From Thiodiazotropha sp040506975 (GTDB lineage: Bacteria > Pseudomonadota > Gammaproteobacteria > Chromatiales > Chromatiaceae): DNA of 64,000 nucleotides. Positions 52,428 through 60,572 of this stretch are shown piece by piece; position 1 is the first letter of the stretch; each line of letters begins with the position of its first letter. Under the pieces are notes generated by a model that was given only the letters and a program-made list of their open reading frames with translations, had not been told where the DNA came from and ran no database searches. Made by a program: the position numbers and the translations under genes. Location of the stretch: assembly GCA_965211775.1 (NCBI GenBank), contig OZ242974.1, positions 3,720,001 to 3,784,000 on the forward strand, written 5' to 3'.

Positions 52428-53333
52428 ATGACACAGTTACTGGAATCCGGGAGCCTGTGGAAGAAGATTCGCTCACGCACAGCGTCAGCCATCGCCAAAG
52501 GCATGCTTCACTCCATTCCGACAGATTTTCAAATCGTGCAACAGGGTGGACTCGAGTTCATGGTGCGCGTTGCGCATAACCTGAATCGCAAAGCACTGGA
52601 TAAAGTAAAACAATCCGCCATTCATTCAAGCGTCCCTTACAATCCTTTCCTGCCACCGGAACCTGAGATGACGGTTGCGGATATTACACCGACCCATCTC
52701 TCGGTACTGAATAAATTCAACGTTGTCGAGAACCATCTACTGATTGTGACCCGTGATTTTCAACATCAGGAGCAGTTGCTGACCCTTGATGACTTCGAAG
52801 CGCTTTGGATCTGCCTGAAGGAGTACCCTTCACTCGGTTTCTACAATGGGGGTGCCGCAGCCGGCGCCAGCCAACCACATAAACACCTGCAGCTGGTTCC
52901 GCTGCCGCTCTATCAGGGGCAATCCGGCACCCCGCTTGACGCTCTCTTTAACAATGCCCCACAGGGGGAGGCATTGCATAGCCTGAAGCAACTCCCATTC
53001 CTGCATTGCTGGTCCCCATTGCCGGGCGAACTCGCCGACAACCCCTCGGCGGCGGCCAAACAGACACTGTCCCGTTATCTGCAGATGTTGAACCGGGTTG
53101 GAGTCAATATTGTGAAAAGTGCGGATGGTGACTATCAATCCGCCCCATACAACCTGCTACTGACGCGAGACTGGATGCTTTTTGTGCCCCGCTCGCAAGA
53201 GCACTATCATGGCATATCGGTTAATGCACTGGGATATGTGGGATCACTGTTTGTAAAGGAACCGGGTGAACTGGAAACGGTAAAACGCAAGGGACCGATG
53301 AACCTGCTGGAGGCAGTATCAATTGCCGCTTGA
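52428..53333 (+). CDS. Ap4A phosphorylase (ATP adenylyltransferase, HIT superfamily)
   Basis: The 301-residue protein resembles the yeast Apa1/Apa2 type, which splits diadenosine tetraphosphate with phosphate into ATP and ADP. The active-site HIT-like motif ASQPHKHLQLVPLPL lies at about residues 145-159; NLNRKALDKVK and VENHLLIVTRDFQHQEQLLT (residues ~99-118) belong to the N-terminal half. The downstream gene is convergent with a 15-bp overlap, and encodes a phosphoesterase that could act on related nucleotides (inference). Confidence 0.88.
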   Translation: MTQLLESGSLWKKIRSRTASAIAKGMLHSIPTDFQIVQQGGLEFMVRVAHNLNRKALDKVKQSAIHSSVPYNPFLPPEPEMTVADITPTHLSVLNKFNVVENHLLIVTRDFQHQEQLLTLDDFEALWICLKEYPSLGFYNGGAAAGASQPHKHLQLVPLPLYQGQSGTPLDALFNNAPQGEALHSLKQLPFLHCWSPLPGELADNPSAAAKQTLSRYLQMLNRVGVNIVKSADGDYQSAPYNLLLTRDWMLFVPRSQEHYHGISVNALGYVGSLFVKEPGELETVKRKGPMNLLEAVSIAA

Positions 53334-54182
53334 GATTGTCAGCGGTGATAGCGACAAGGCGCTACCCCGCTGTCCCCTCTCCTCAGCCGGCAGACTATCC
53401 ATGCTCGGCCAGAGGCCTGTTATCAAGGCCTTTGCATAGCCATCGGACCTGCCCGATTCCTGCATGGATGCGTATGCCGCTTCGGCATCGTAGCCAAGGC
53501 GCTTCCACACACACCGTACACCCTTCGATTCCGGGATCAATACAAGATACCAACCATTCCGTGTTCCATCATTGGCCGGCATACCGATCACACCGCTATT
53601 CAACCAGTATCGGCCACCCAACTCCTCCCCGAACGGAATCCCCGCATGCCCGCCTATCACCACATCCGCATCGCATAATGCCAGCTCTCCCTGTTTCTCC
53701 TCCTGTGGCGTGGAAGCATAGATAAAGCGATTACTGGCGCTCAGACCACCATGCACCAAATAGAAGGATCTTCCAGCCAGTGTGAAACATATGTGTGCAG
53801 GCAGGCTTCCCATCCACTCCTTGGTCTCGCTGGAGAGCTGCTCGGAGCAAAAGGGATACCATGCCTCCGCCAGTAGCGCACACGCAGTGCCGGTCTCAAA
53901 GCCGCAACCGCAATCCGCACTCCCCTCCGCAAGGGACTCTTCACAGTTCCCCCGCAACACCCTGACGCCTGACGACCTGATCAGATCAACCGTCTCCGCC
54001 GGTTGTGCGCAATAGGCAACCAGGTCGCCATTGCAGATGACGTTGGAACTGGCGATGCCGGATACATCCGTCTGCTCCAATAACGCCTGGGTAGCCTGCA
54101 GATTACCGTACGGCCCGCCAAATATGGTTACAGGTTCGGAGATTTCACCGAGATTCAGCAAAGCCGATGCCGACATGCTCAA
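53319..54182 (-). CDS. Metallophosphoesterase-like protein with degenerate first motif
   Basis: The 287-residue protein has the calcineurin-like phosphoesterase plan: GGPYGNLQA in place of GDxHG at residue ~21, VICNGDLVAY (~49), LRGNCEE (~77, the GNHE motif), VHGG (~138) and GGHAG (~176, GHxH). The first motif lacks both the Asp and the His that normally hold metal, so activity may be altered. The length matches YfcE-like or ApaH-like members with an N-terminal extension. It overlaps the symporter gene by 4 bp (ATGA) and lies downstream of it in one operon. Confidence 0.7.
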   Translation of the reverse strand: MSMSASALLNLGEISEPVTIFGGPYGNLQATQALLEQTDVSGIASSNVICNGDLVAYCAQPAETVDLIRSSGVRVLRGNCEESLAEGSADCGCGFETGTACALLAEAWYPFCSEQLSSETKEWMGSLPAHICFTLAGRSFYLVHGGLSASNRFIYASTPQEEKQGELALCDADVVIGGHAGIPFGEELGGRYWLNSGVIGMPANDGTRNGWYLVLIPESKGVRCVWKRLGYDAEAAYASMQESGRSDGYAKALITGLWPSMDSLPAEERGQRGSALSLSPLTISSGN

Positions 54183-55570
54183 TACTCGGTGGCATTGGCC
54201 GGATAGTCGGCCAGCGTATCTGCCTGTCTGTTGCCCAACCAGAACATCAGACAGCCCAGGGTCAATACCGTCAAGGAGATAAACAGCAGCTTGGTGTATT
54301 TATGCCATTCCCCCAACCACTGGCTGTAACCTGTCGATTCGGTGAAATAGAGAGCAGCGCCGCTAATCGCCAGGGTAAAACTACCCAGATAACTCCACAG
54401 GGGTATGCGATCACGATCACCCCACAATGAAAAGAAGATCACCGGCGCAAGATACATGGAGGCGGTGCCGCTAACCGCCACCGCACTGAACAGATCCTTG
54501 TTTCCGGTAAACACCAATAACAACCCCGCCAGCATGAAGAGCACCATTACCATGCGGCCGTTGTTCAAGCTGGGCCTTAGGAGCCGCATATCAACCACCA
54601 CCAACTTGGCTGAACTCGACAGGGTGCTATCGAGGGTCGACATGGCTGAAATCACCAAGGTCGCGTTAAACAGCAACATGGGCAGGTCGCCCAGCAGCCG
54701 AGTCAGCACCTCAGTCATCGCTTCACCGCTCTCTGCCTGCGCACCCGCCAATACACCCAGACTGCCGAACAGCATAATACAAATGATACTGATCCAGGCG
54801 GCATGCAGAAAACTCCTTCGAGTTGTCTGGCGGTCGGCAAGAAACCCCCGGTCCATCATTACCGGATCATGCATGGGATAACTCCAGATTTGGAGCAAGG
54901 CAACCAGCATCAATACCGGACCCGGTTGATCGAACTGGAACGGCATGAACAGAATGTTCTGCGAGGTGATATGTCCTCCGCCCATCACCAGAGTGATCAG
55001 AATACCCAGAATCAAAATGAAGATCAGCATCTGGAACAGATCGGTCCTGAGTGATGCATGCAGACCGCCCAGCATGGAATAGAGCAATGTCACGACTGCC
55101 AGGCCGATCACCGCCAGCGCATAGGAGCCACTCCCGGCGGCGCCGAAGAGTATGCCGATCACCAGCAAGTTGGCGAATACCTCACTGCTCAGACGGATCC
55201 CGATCACCAGATTGTAGCAGCGAGTCCCCCAATCCCCGAAACGGTCGTACAAAAATCCCTGAATACTGGTATAGCCCTTACGAAAGCGCAGATCGTCGAT
55301 AATCAGGCCGCCGGTAAGAAACGACAGGTAATAAAAGGCGTAGGCAAGCGTACCCCACAGTCCATAGTAAAAACCCAGTATCGCGGCATTCATCAAGGAT
55401 CGTGCGAAGATCCATGTCGTCACTTGGGAAAAGGTCAAGGTCAACAGGCTCGGTACCCCGCCAGCCGGTGAAAGACCCTGAAAAAAAGTACCGCCATTAT
55501 CAGCTTTAGGAGAGATGATTATAGATACCGTTGCAACGACAGCAATCAAAACAGGCAGTAAGTATTCCAT
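54179..55570 (-). CDS. Sodium:solute symporter family protein
   Basis: The 463-residue inner-membrane protein (start 55570, MEYLLPVLIAVVATVSIIIS) has about 12-13 predicted spans and SSSF-family features: VTTWIFARSLMNAAILGFYY, GGLIIDDLRFRKGYTSIQGF in the first half and STLDSTLSSSAKLVVVDMRL in the later half, the region that holds sodium ligands in LeuT-fold SSS proteins. The substrate is unknown. It is translationally coupled to the phosphoesterase, hinting at uptake of a substrate whose use needs phosphate removal or signalling. Confidence 0.85.
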   Translation of the reverse strand: MEYLLPVLIAVVATVSIIISPKADNGGTFFQGLSPAGGVPSLLTLTFSQVTTWIFARSLMNAAILGFYYGLWGTLAYAFYYLSFLTGGLIIDDLRFRKGYTSIQGFLYDRFGDWGTRCYNLVIGIRLSSEVFANLLVIGILFGAAGSGSYALAVIGLAVVTLLYSMLGGLHASLRTDLFQMLIFILILGILITLVMGGGHITSQNILFMPFQFDQPGPVLMLVALLQIWSYPMHDPVMMDRGFLADRQTTRRSFLHAAWISIICIMLFGSLGVLAGAQAESGEAMTEVLTRLLGDLPMLLFNATLVISAMSTLDSTLSSSAKLVVVDMRLLRPSLNNGRMVMVLFMLAGLLLVFTGNKDLFSAVAVSGTASMYLAPVIFFSLWGDRDRIPLWSYLGSFTLAISGAALYFTESTGYSQWLGEWHKYTKLLFISLTVLTLGCLMFWLGNRQADTLADYPANATEY

Positions 55571-55673
55571 TTGTGCTCCCATTGAAATCATCTCGAATTA
55601 GGGCCTTGAAGTGTATTCAGTTATTCATGAAAAAAACAGAGACTGATCCAATCCATACGTCCATGGGATTAAA

Positions 55674-56501
55674 ATGGATTCAAGGCAGTCGTTGATGCCT
55701 GGTCCTAATGCCCGTTACCTGTTAAAGCCGTTTTTTATTGGCGCACGTTCAAGCACGATAGCGGCGACATCCATGCATGCTGTCAGGCCTGATAGGGAAT
55801 TGCCCGGCGTGTTGGCGCATCTGCGGCTGCTCCCACGCCCTGATAAAGAATCCTTACAACATATGTGGTACGCTCTGCCACTGAATTCGGGGGCATTCAC
55901 CCCTCTGCAATCATTTACCCTTCCCCTGTTGGATACGCTTAATCCTCTATCCTGTGGGTTAATTAGTGTTGACAGGCCCTGGGAATGCGTCTCAATGCAA
56001 AGCGATCTACTGCAATCTCTTGTGAGAAAGAAAACCGGAGAACTGCTAAGGACCGGCTGCCGATATTTCGACCTCGGCATCGAGTATCCCGGGATCCGGT
56101 TTGACCTGATTGGCAAGACCGCCGGCATGGTGCTGTTTCCGGCAAAGGGCCGTAGCATCATTCGCTACAACTTGCCACTGCTCATGAAATACCGTGAGGC
56201 GTTCATCGATGCCACCGTACCCCACGAGGTCTCACACCTTATCGCACGTGCATTGCACGGACCACGAATCAGACCCCATGGCACAGAGTGGAAAAAGATC
56301 ATGGAGTTTTTTCACGCCTCACCGGAACGCTGCCATAATTTCGATACGCAACAGGCGGGGGGAAAGAAGCTACGCTATTTCGATTACCGTTGTGGCTGCC
56401 GGGACCATCGCCTGAGCGCCATTCGTCACAACAGGGCCATACAAGGCACCATCTACCTCTGCAGACATTGCGGCTCTCGGTTAGGACCTGCTAGGCCCTA
56501 A
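55674..56501 (+). CDS. SprT-like zinc protein
   Basis: The 275-residue protein has a SprT-like domain in its C-terminal two thirds: zinc-metalloprotease-type motif PHEVSHLIAR (~183-192), with a third ligand region HGTEWKKIM, then a zinc ribbon (CGCRDH near 242 and YLCRHCGSRLG near 262). The N-terminal ~95 residues are not part of SprT, and the first of several possible starts (55674, 55695) is uncertain. The DVC1/Spartan group acts on DNA-protein crosslinks; E. coli SprT has no firm role. Confidence 0.8.
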   Translation: MDSRQSLMPGPNARYLLKPFFIGARSSTIAATSMHAVRPDRELPGVLAHLRLLPRPDKESLQHMWYALPLNSGAFTPLQSFTLPLLDTLNPLSCGLISVDRPWECVSMQSDLLQSLVRKKTGELLRTGCRYFDLGIEYPGIRFDLIGKTAGMVLFPAKGRSIIRYNLPLLMKYREAFIDATVPHEVSHLIARALHGPRIRPHGTEWKKIMEFFHASPERCHNFDTQQAGGKKLRYFDYRCGCRDHRLSAIRHNRAIQGTIYLCRHCGSRLGPARP

Positions 56502-56512
56502 CTGAGATAGGC

Positions 56513-56833
56513 TCAAATCTGACTTACCACGGAATTATCGTCAGATCGACACCTTTCCACTCCTAATGCCGACGTTTCGATTATTTTTCGTTTCTGCGCC
56601 AGACTCATTCGCTTAATCTGGTATTCTCGGCGCAGCGCATCGCCATGACATCCCACCCCTTCCGCAAAGACAAGTTCAACCGGGGTGCGTCCTCGGGTAT
56701 ATTTAGCGCCAAAGCCGCTGTTGTGTTGCGCCACGCGTTTCTCAAGATCCTTGGCTATGCCAGTGTAGAGGGATCGATCAGAGCATTGCAGTATGTAGAC
56801 ATACCAGGATTGGGGGTCATTTCTCTGCGTCAT
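56513..56833 (-). CDS. GIY-YIG nuclease-superfamily protein (UPF0213/YhbQ type)
   Basis: The 106-residue protein shows WYVYILQCSDRSLYTGIA (the GIY-YIG strand pair, with Tyr and YTG) at residues 10-27, RVAQHNSGFGAKYTRGR, and the acidic residue in ALRREYQIKRM at ~70. This matches the UPF0213 family, small single-domain proteins found in many bacteria, whose cellular role is not firmly known. It is on the opposite strand to the SprT-like gene and ends 11 bp from it. Confidence 0.9.
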   Translation of the reverse strand: MTQRNDPQSWYVYILQCSDRSLYTGIAKDLEKRVAQHNSGFGAKYTRGRTPVELVFAEGVGCHGDALRREYQIKRMSLAQKRKIIETSALGVERCRSDDNSVVSQI

Positions 56834-57113
56834 CGGATGAAATTGGGCCCGTTAGGAGTGATAATTGCGCTCATATTATACAAAAAACCTGTTTTTCCAC
56901 AGGTGATACCGGGGTAAACCACAACCTTTTTCACCATTTTCTGGACTTTACACGGCATTGTTATAAAGATAACAATGCTCAATGCCTAAAAAACGTCCTA
57001 AAGAGGCACAGGCAATCAAGCGACTTGTTGTACCATACTTACACGAGATATCAGGCATTACCGCCTAAATAACAACAGGTTAGAACCACATTCACCCCCA
57101 TCTGGAGGATACG

Positions 57114-57485
57114 ATGATTGGTAATACCAAAAAGTGGATAGGAATGGCCGGCGCGATCAGCGTCCTAGCCGGTCAGTTTCTGGTCTCCCCTGCAATCTTC
57201 GCCGAAGGAGGCAATGCTGTCGCGGAGGGAAAGAAGATTTCATTTGACAGAAAAAAAGGGAACTGCCTCGCATGCCATAATATTATTGGCGCCCCTTCAC
57301 CGGGTAACATCGCACCCGCACTGGTCGCAATGAAATCCCGTTTTCCGAAAAAGGAAGATCTGCGCATGCAGATTTGGGATGCAACCATCAAGAACCCCGA
57401 ATCGGCCATGCCCCCTTTCGGCAAACACGGAATCCTCTCCGAAGCTGATTTCGAAAAAGTCGTTGAGTATATCTGGACACTCTAG
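57114..57485 (+). CDS. soxX: SoxX, monohaem cytochrome c of the thiosulfate-oxidising SoxAX complex
   Basis: The 123-residue precursor has a signal peptide (residues 1-30, ending PAIFA). The haem site is CLACH at ~51-55, with the distal methionine probably in AMPPFGKHGIL. PGNIAPALVAMKSRF is typical of SoxX. In the periplasm SoxX passes electrons taken by SoxA from thiosulfate conjugated to SoxYZ. It is first in a four-gene operon soxXAKL; TGGAGGATACG precedes the start. Confidence 0.95.
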   Translation: MIGNTKKWIGMAGAISVLAGQFLVSPAIFAEGGNAVAEGKKISFDRKKGNCLACHNIIGAPSPGNIAPALVAMKSRFPKKEDLRMQIWDATIKNPESAMPPFGKHGILSEADFEKVVEYIWTL

Positions 57486-57539
57486 AGTGTTTCCGCGATT
57501 TTTACACCAGACAGCAACTCCTTTGAGGATTGAAAGATC

Positions 57540-58379
57540 ATGAAACAACTATTTCGTCAATTTACCGCGATGGTTATAAGCTGTTGCTTTATCACTGCAG
57601 CACAGGCAACAACTCCTGAGGAAGACCTTAAGGCCTTCCAGAACTTTTATAAAAAACGTTTTCCCAATGTAGAGACTACCGAATATATCAATGGCGCCTA
57701 TGCTATCGATCCGGTGGGCCGGGAAAACTGGGAGGCCATCGAAGAGTTTCCGCCCTATGAGCCATTCATCGATGACGGCCAGGCCATATGGGAAAAGCCT
57801 TTTGCCAACGGCAAGACCTTCAAGGACTGCTTTCCGGATGGTCCTGCCCTTGGCAGCAAGTATCCCCGTTGGGACAAGGAAAAAGGCATGGTCATGACCC
57901 TGCCTCTGGCACTCAACAACTGTCTCGAGGCTAACGGTGAAAAGCCCATGAAATATAAGAAGGGGCCAATCAATGATATGCTCTCCTATATCGCATTTGA
58001 ATCGCGTGGTCAGATCACCAACGTGGTGATTCCCAGCGATGATCCCGGCGCTCTTGCGGCCTATGAAGACGGTAAGAAGTTCTACTATACCCGCCGCGGT
58101 CAGCTCAATTTCGCCTGCGCTCACTGCCATTTGCAGAACGCCGGCATGATTCTGCGAACCGAGATCCTCAGCCCCGCACTCGGGCACACCACCCACTTCC
58201 CCGTCTATCGTTCCAAATGGGGTACCGTAGGCACACTGCATCGTCGTTTTACCGGCTGTAACAAGCAGGTCCGTGCAAAGCCTTTCAAAGCCCATGGCGA
58301 AGAGTATCGCAATCTCGAATACTTCCTCACCTACATGAGCAACGGACTGCCGTTAAACGGACCTGGCGCCAGAAAGTAG
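57540..58379 (+). CDS. soxA: SoxA, sulfur-ligating cytochrome c subunit of SoxAX
   Basis: The 279-residue precursor has an N-terminal signal ending AQA. Only one haem motif is seen, CAHCH at ~193-197; the first half lacks a second CxxCH and has instead paired cysteines (FKDCFPDG and LNNCLEAN) that can form a disulfide, as in the single-haem SoxA group. RFTGCNKQVRAKPF carries the conserved cysteine ligand (~239) that accepts sulfur. The pair SoxAX starts the Sox cycle by joining thiosulfate to SoxYZ. It lies 54 bp after soxX. Confidence 0.95.
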   Translation: MKQLFRQFTAMVISCCFITAAQATTPEEDLKAFQNFYKKRFPNVETTEYINGAYAIDPVGRENWEAIEEFPPYEPFIDDGQAIWEKPFANGKTFKDCFPDGPALGSKYPRWDKEKGMVMTLPLALNNCLEANGEKPMKYKKGPINDMLSYIAFESRGQITNVVIPSDDPGALAAYEDGKKFYYTRRGQLNFACAHCHLQNAGMILRTEILSPALGHTTHFPVYRSKWGTVGTLHRRFTGCNKQVRAKPFKAHGEEYRNLEYFLTYMSNGLPLNGPGARK

Positions 58380-58432
58380 CAACCTCAATCAGCTAACTGC
58401 TAAAAAAGATTTACGCGATCGGAGTAAAAACG

Positions 58433-58765
58433 ATGCACAAAAAATCAGTTCTCTTTTCATGTTTGCTGGTCTGGATATTAGGTTCAGGCCTTGCAACCAC
58501 ATCGATGGCGGATGAAGCCTCTGCCGATAAAGTAAAACAATTGATTGAGGCCGCGGATGAAGCCAGAAAACAGGCCGCCAGTGTTAACGGTGAATGGCGT
58601 GACACGGGTAAAATGATCAAGAAGGCAAAGGCACTGTTGAAGAAAGGCGATTTTGTGGCAGCCGCCAAGCTTGCCAACAAGGCCGCCAAACAGGGACACT
58701 TGGGTTATGAACAGGCAATGTCCCAGAAAGATCTGAAAATGCCCTCTTACCTACACTACGAATAA
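58433..58765 (+). CDS. soxK: SoxK (SoxAX-binding subunit)
   Basis: The 110-residue protein has a signal peptide (residues 1-26, ATTSMA) and a small helical basic domain (WRDTGKMIKKAKALLKKGDF, AAKLANKAAKQGHLGYEQAM) typical of the SoxK/SAXB family, which stabilises and stimulates SoxAX in the periplasm. The position between soxA and soxL supports this. soxY, soxZ and soxB are not in the window. Confidence 0.9.
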   Translation: MHKKSVLFSCLLVWILGSGLATTSMADEASADKVKQLIEAADEARKQAASVNGEWRDTGKMIKKAKALLKKGDFVAAAKLANKAAKQGHLGYEQAMSQKDLKMPSYLHYE

Positions 58766-58790
58766 TGGCTAACGCCTGGAGGAAGACATA

Positions 58791-59462
58791 ATGAAGTTTG
58801 TCAAAGCACTCATGCTTACCGCACTAGTCAGTGGCGTTGCATTCTCGTCCCAACTACTTGCGGCCGATGGCAATCAGATCACTCCCGGTCTGCAATCCGT
58901 TGAAGTGACACATGGCGGCGAAAAGGTGATCATTACACGAGCGTCCGACAAAGGTGCGAAGATCCCCGGTACATTCGCCAAGGTTTCACGCCACTGCCCT
59001 CCCTTCTGTATCCAGCCCGCGACCGTCGCCGCCGGTGTGGAAACAGTAGGCGAACTGGAGGTTCTCGGTTATCTGAAGAGAATCGGAGACGGGGATCGCA
59101 AGGTTTTAGTAATCGACTCCCGCACCCCGGACTGGATTATCCGCGGTACTATTCCCGGGTCGGTCAACATCCCCTGGAATAAGATCAACGTCGATCTTCA
59201 AGGCACCTTTGAAGTCGCTGCAGAAGCGGAAGGCGTACATGACATCCTGGTCAATCAACTTGGGGTTCAAGAGATCGATGGCAATCTCGACTTCCGCAAC
59301 GCCAAGACCCTGGTGATGTTCTGTAACGGCAGCTGGTGCCCGCAGTCGTCCACCAATATCAAAACCCTGATCAAGCTGGGATACCCTACCTATAAACTAA
59401 AGTGGTATCGCGGCGGCATGCAGGATTGGGTCAGCCTGGGACTTACCACCGTCAATAAATAG
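58791..59462 (+). CDS. soxL: SoxL, periplasmic rhodanese-like sulfurtransferase
   Basis: The 223-residue precursor has a signal peptide (ending QLLA) and a rhodanese domain: VIDSRTPDWIIRGTIPGSVN (residues ~108-127) and the active-site loop MFCNGSWCPQSS with the likely catalytic cysteine near residue 178. An extra cysteine pair (HCPPFCIQPA) is near residue 68. SoxL-type rhodaneses found with soxXAK may return sulfur to or from SoxYZ. GAGGAAGAC precedes the start, and a strong terminator follows, so it closes the operon. Confidence 0.9.
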   Translation: MKFVKALMLTALVSGVAFSSQLLAADGNQITPGLQSVEVTHGGEKVIITRASDKGAKIPGTFAKVSRHCPPFCIQPATVAAGVETVGELEVLGYLKRIGDGDRKVLVIDSRTPDWIIRGTIPGSVNIPWNKINVDLQGTFEVAAEAEGVHDILVNQLGVQEIDGNLDFRNAKTLVMFCNGSWCPQSSTNIKTLIKLGYPTYKLKWYRGGMQDWVSLGLTTVNK

Positions 59463-59492
59463 ACCTGTTGTTTTATCAATCCAGGTAATGAG

Positions 59493-59516
59493 GCTGCCGT
59501 AAGGCAGCCTTTTTTA
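59493..59516 (+). terminator. Terminator of the sox operon
   Basis: GGCTGCC and GGCAGCC form a seven-pair stem around GTAA, followed by TTTTTT. It lies ~30 bp after the soxL stop. Confidence 0.9.
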
Positions 59517-59620
59517 TGCAAGCCGCAAATGGACGCTAATCACCGTAAATTTTCGCTAATGGTGTGAGGATGTGAATGATTGCTGCGCAATACTTCGTTA
59601 AAATCAATTAGCGCATATTC

Positions 59621-59680
59621 GCGTTCATTCGCGTTCATTCGCGTTCATTCGCGTTCATTCGCGTTCATTCGCGTTCATTC
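59621..59680. repeat. Six tandem 10-bp repeats
   Basis: GCGTTCATTC is repeated six times without change, preceded by the related GCGCATATTC and followed by GCGATTAAG. It lies in the 330-bp spacer 59463-59791 between soxL and tRNA-Pro, next to the second copy of a dispersed extragenic repeat (about 59517-59565). No gene is visible in this spacer. Confidence 0.95.
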
Positions 59681-59791
59681 GCGATTAAGACACAGTGGCG
59701 CCCTGATAGTGGATTGCTGTTGATCGGCCACCCAAATCCGTGGGTGAGAGGGTATAAAAAAGGGCTGCCTGAGACAGGCAACCCTATTATT

Positions 59792-59868
59792 TGGTCCGGG
59801 CGGGGTGATTCGAACACCCGACCCCTACAACCCCATTGTAGTGCGCTACCAGACTGCGCTACGCCCGG
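59792..59868 (-). tRNA. tRNA-Pro(GGG)
   Basis: A standard cloverleaf with encoded CCA: acceptor CCGGGCG pairs with CGCCCGG, the D arm has AGCGCAGTCTGGTAGCGC, and the anticodon stem CTACA/TGTAG encloses ATGGGGT, giving anticodon GGG for CCC/CCU. T loop TTCGAAT. It follows merR and ihfA in the pheST block, as in many gammaproteobacteria. Confidence 0.93.
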
Positions 59869-59921
59869 AAAGAGCGGCAATACTAGGCAGTTAATCGGCC
59901 TATGTCAATCTGAGATGGGGT

Positions 59922-60281
59922 TTATCTTTTAAGGATTTGCAGAACTTCTTCGAGTTCACTGCGTAACTGCTTGACGATCTGCTGACTCTGCTGCAGATCC
60001 TCCTTCGCCGTATCGCCGGAGAGCTGCTGTCGCGCACCACCGATGGTAAACCCCTGCTCATACAGGAGACTGCGAATCTGCCTGATCATAAGCACATCAT
60101 GGCGTTGATAGTAACGTCTGTTACCGCGCCGCTTGACAGGTTTCAGTTGTGGGAACTCCTGTTCCCAGTAACGCAGTACATAGGGTTTCACCTGACAGAG
60201 GTCACTGACCTCACCAATGGTAAAATACCTTTTACCCGGTATTGCGGGCAGATCTGGATTACTGCTGCTCGGATCCAGCAT
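59922..60281 (-). CDS. MerR-family regulator
   Basis: The 119-residue protein has a MerR winged helix (YFTIGEVSDLCQVKPYVLRY, WEQEFPQL, RRYYQRHDVLMIRQIRSLLY) followed by a short coiled-coil dimer helix and no effector domain. It overlaps the end of ihfA by 23 bp, the conserved pheST-ihfA-merR arrangement. Its target is not known from the window. Confidence 0.9.
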   Translation of the reverse strand: MLDPSSSNPDLPAIPGKRYFTIGEVSDLCQVKPYVLRYWEQEFPQLKPVKRRGNRRYYQRHDVLMIRQIRSLLYEQGFTIGGARQQLSGDTAKEDLQQSQQIVKQLRSELEEVLQILKR

Positions 60282-60561
60282 AGGCTTCCACTCGTGCCTT
60301 TAATTTTTGACCGGGTCTGAAAGTAACCACTCTGCGTGCGGAGATGGGGATCTCCTTTCCGGTTTTGGGATTACGCCCGGGTCGTTGTTTTTTCTCACGC
60401 AGATCGAAGTTTCCGAATCCGGAAAGCTTGACCTGCCCACCTCTTTCAAGAGATTGCCGGATCTCCTCGAAGAACATCTCCACCATCTCTTTGGCCTCAC
60501 GTTTGTTCAGACCAAGCTCATCGAAGAGCCTGGCGGCCATGTCTGCTTTTGTTAATGCCAT
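60259..60561 (-). CDS. ihfA: Integration host factor, alpha subunit
   Basis: The 100-residue DNA-bending protein shows the IHF/HU fold: LTKADMAARLFDELGLNKRE at the start, VKLSGFGNFDLREKKQRPGR in the core and the DNA-inserting arm NPKTGKEIPISARRVVTF with the proline at the tip. IHF also assists integration by tyrosine recombinases and many phage origins. It lies 12 bp after pheT. Confidence 0.96.
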   Translation of the reverse strand: MALTKADMAARLFDELGLNKREAKEMVEMFFEEIRQSLERGGQVKLSGFGNFDLREKKQRPGRNPKTGKEIPISARRVVTFRPGQKLKARVEAYAGSEQQ

Positions 60562-60572
60562 CTCCGTCTACC

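Noticed and set aside
59621..59680. CRISPR array or origin iterons
   Set aside because: Ten-base tandem units without spacers, no Cas or Rep gene nearby; more like slippage of an extragenic repeat.
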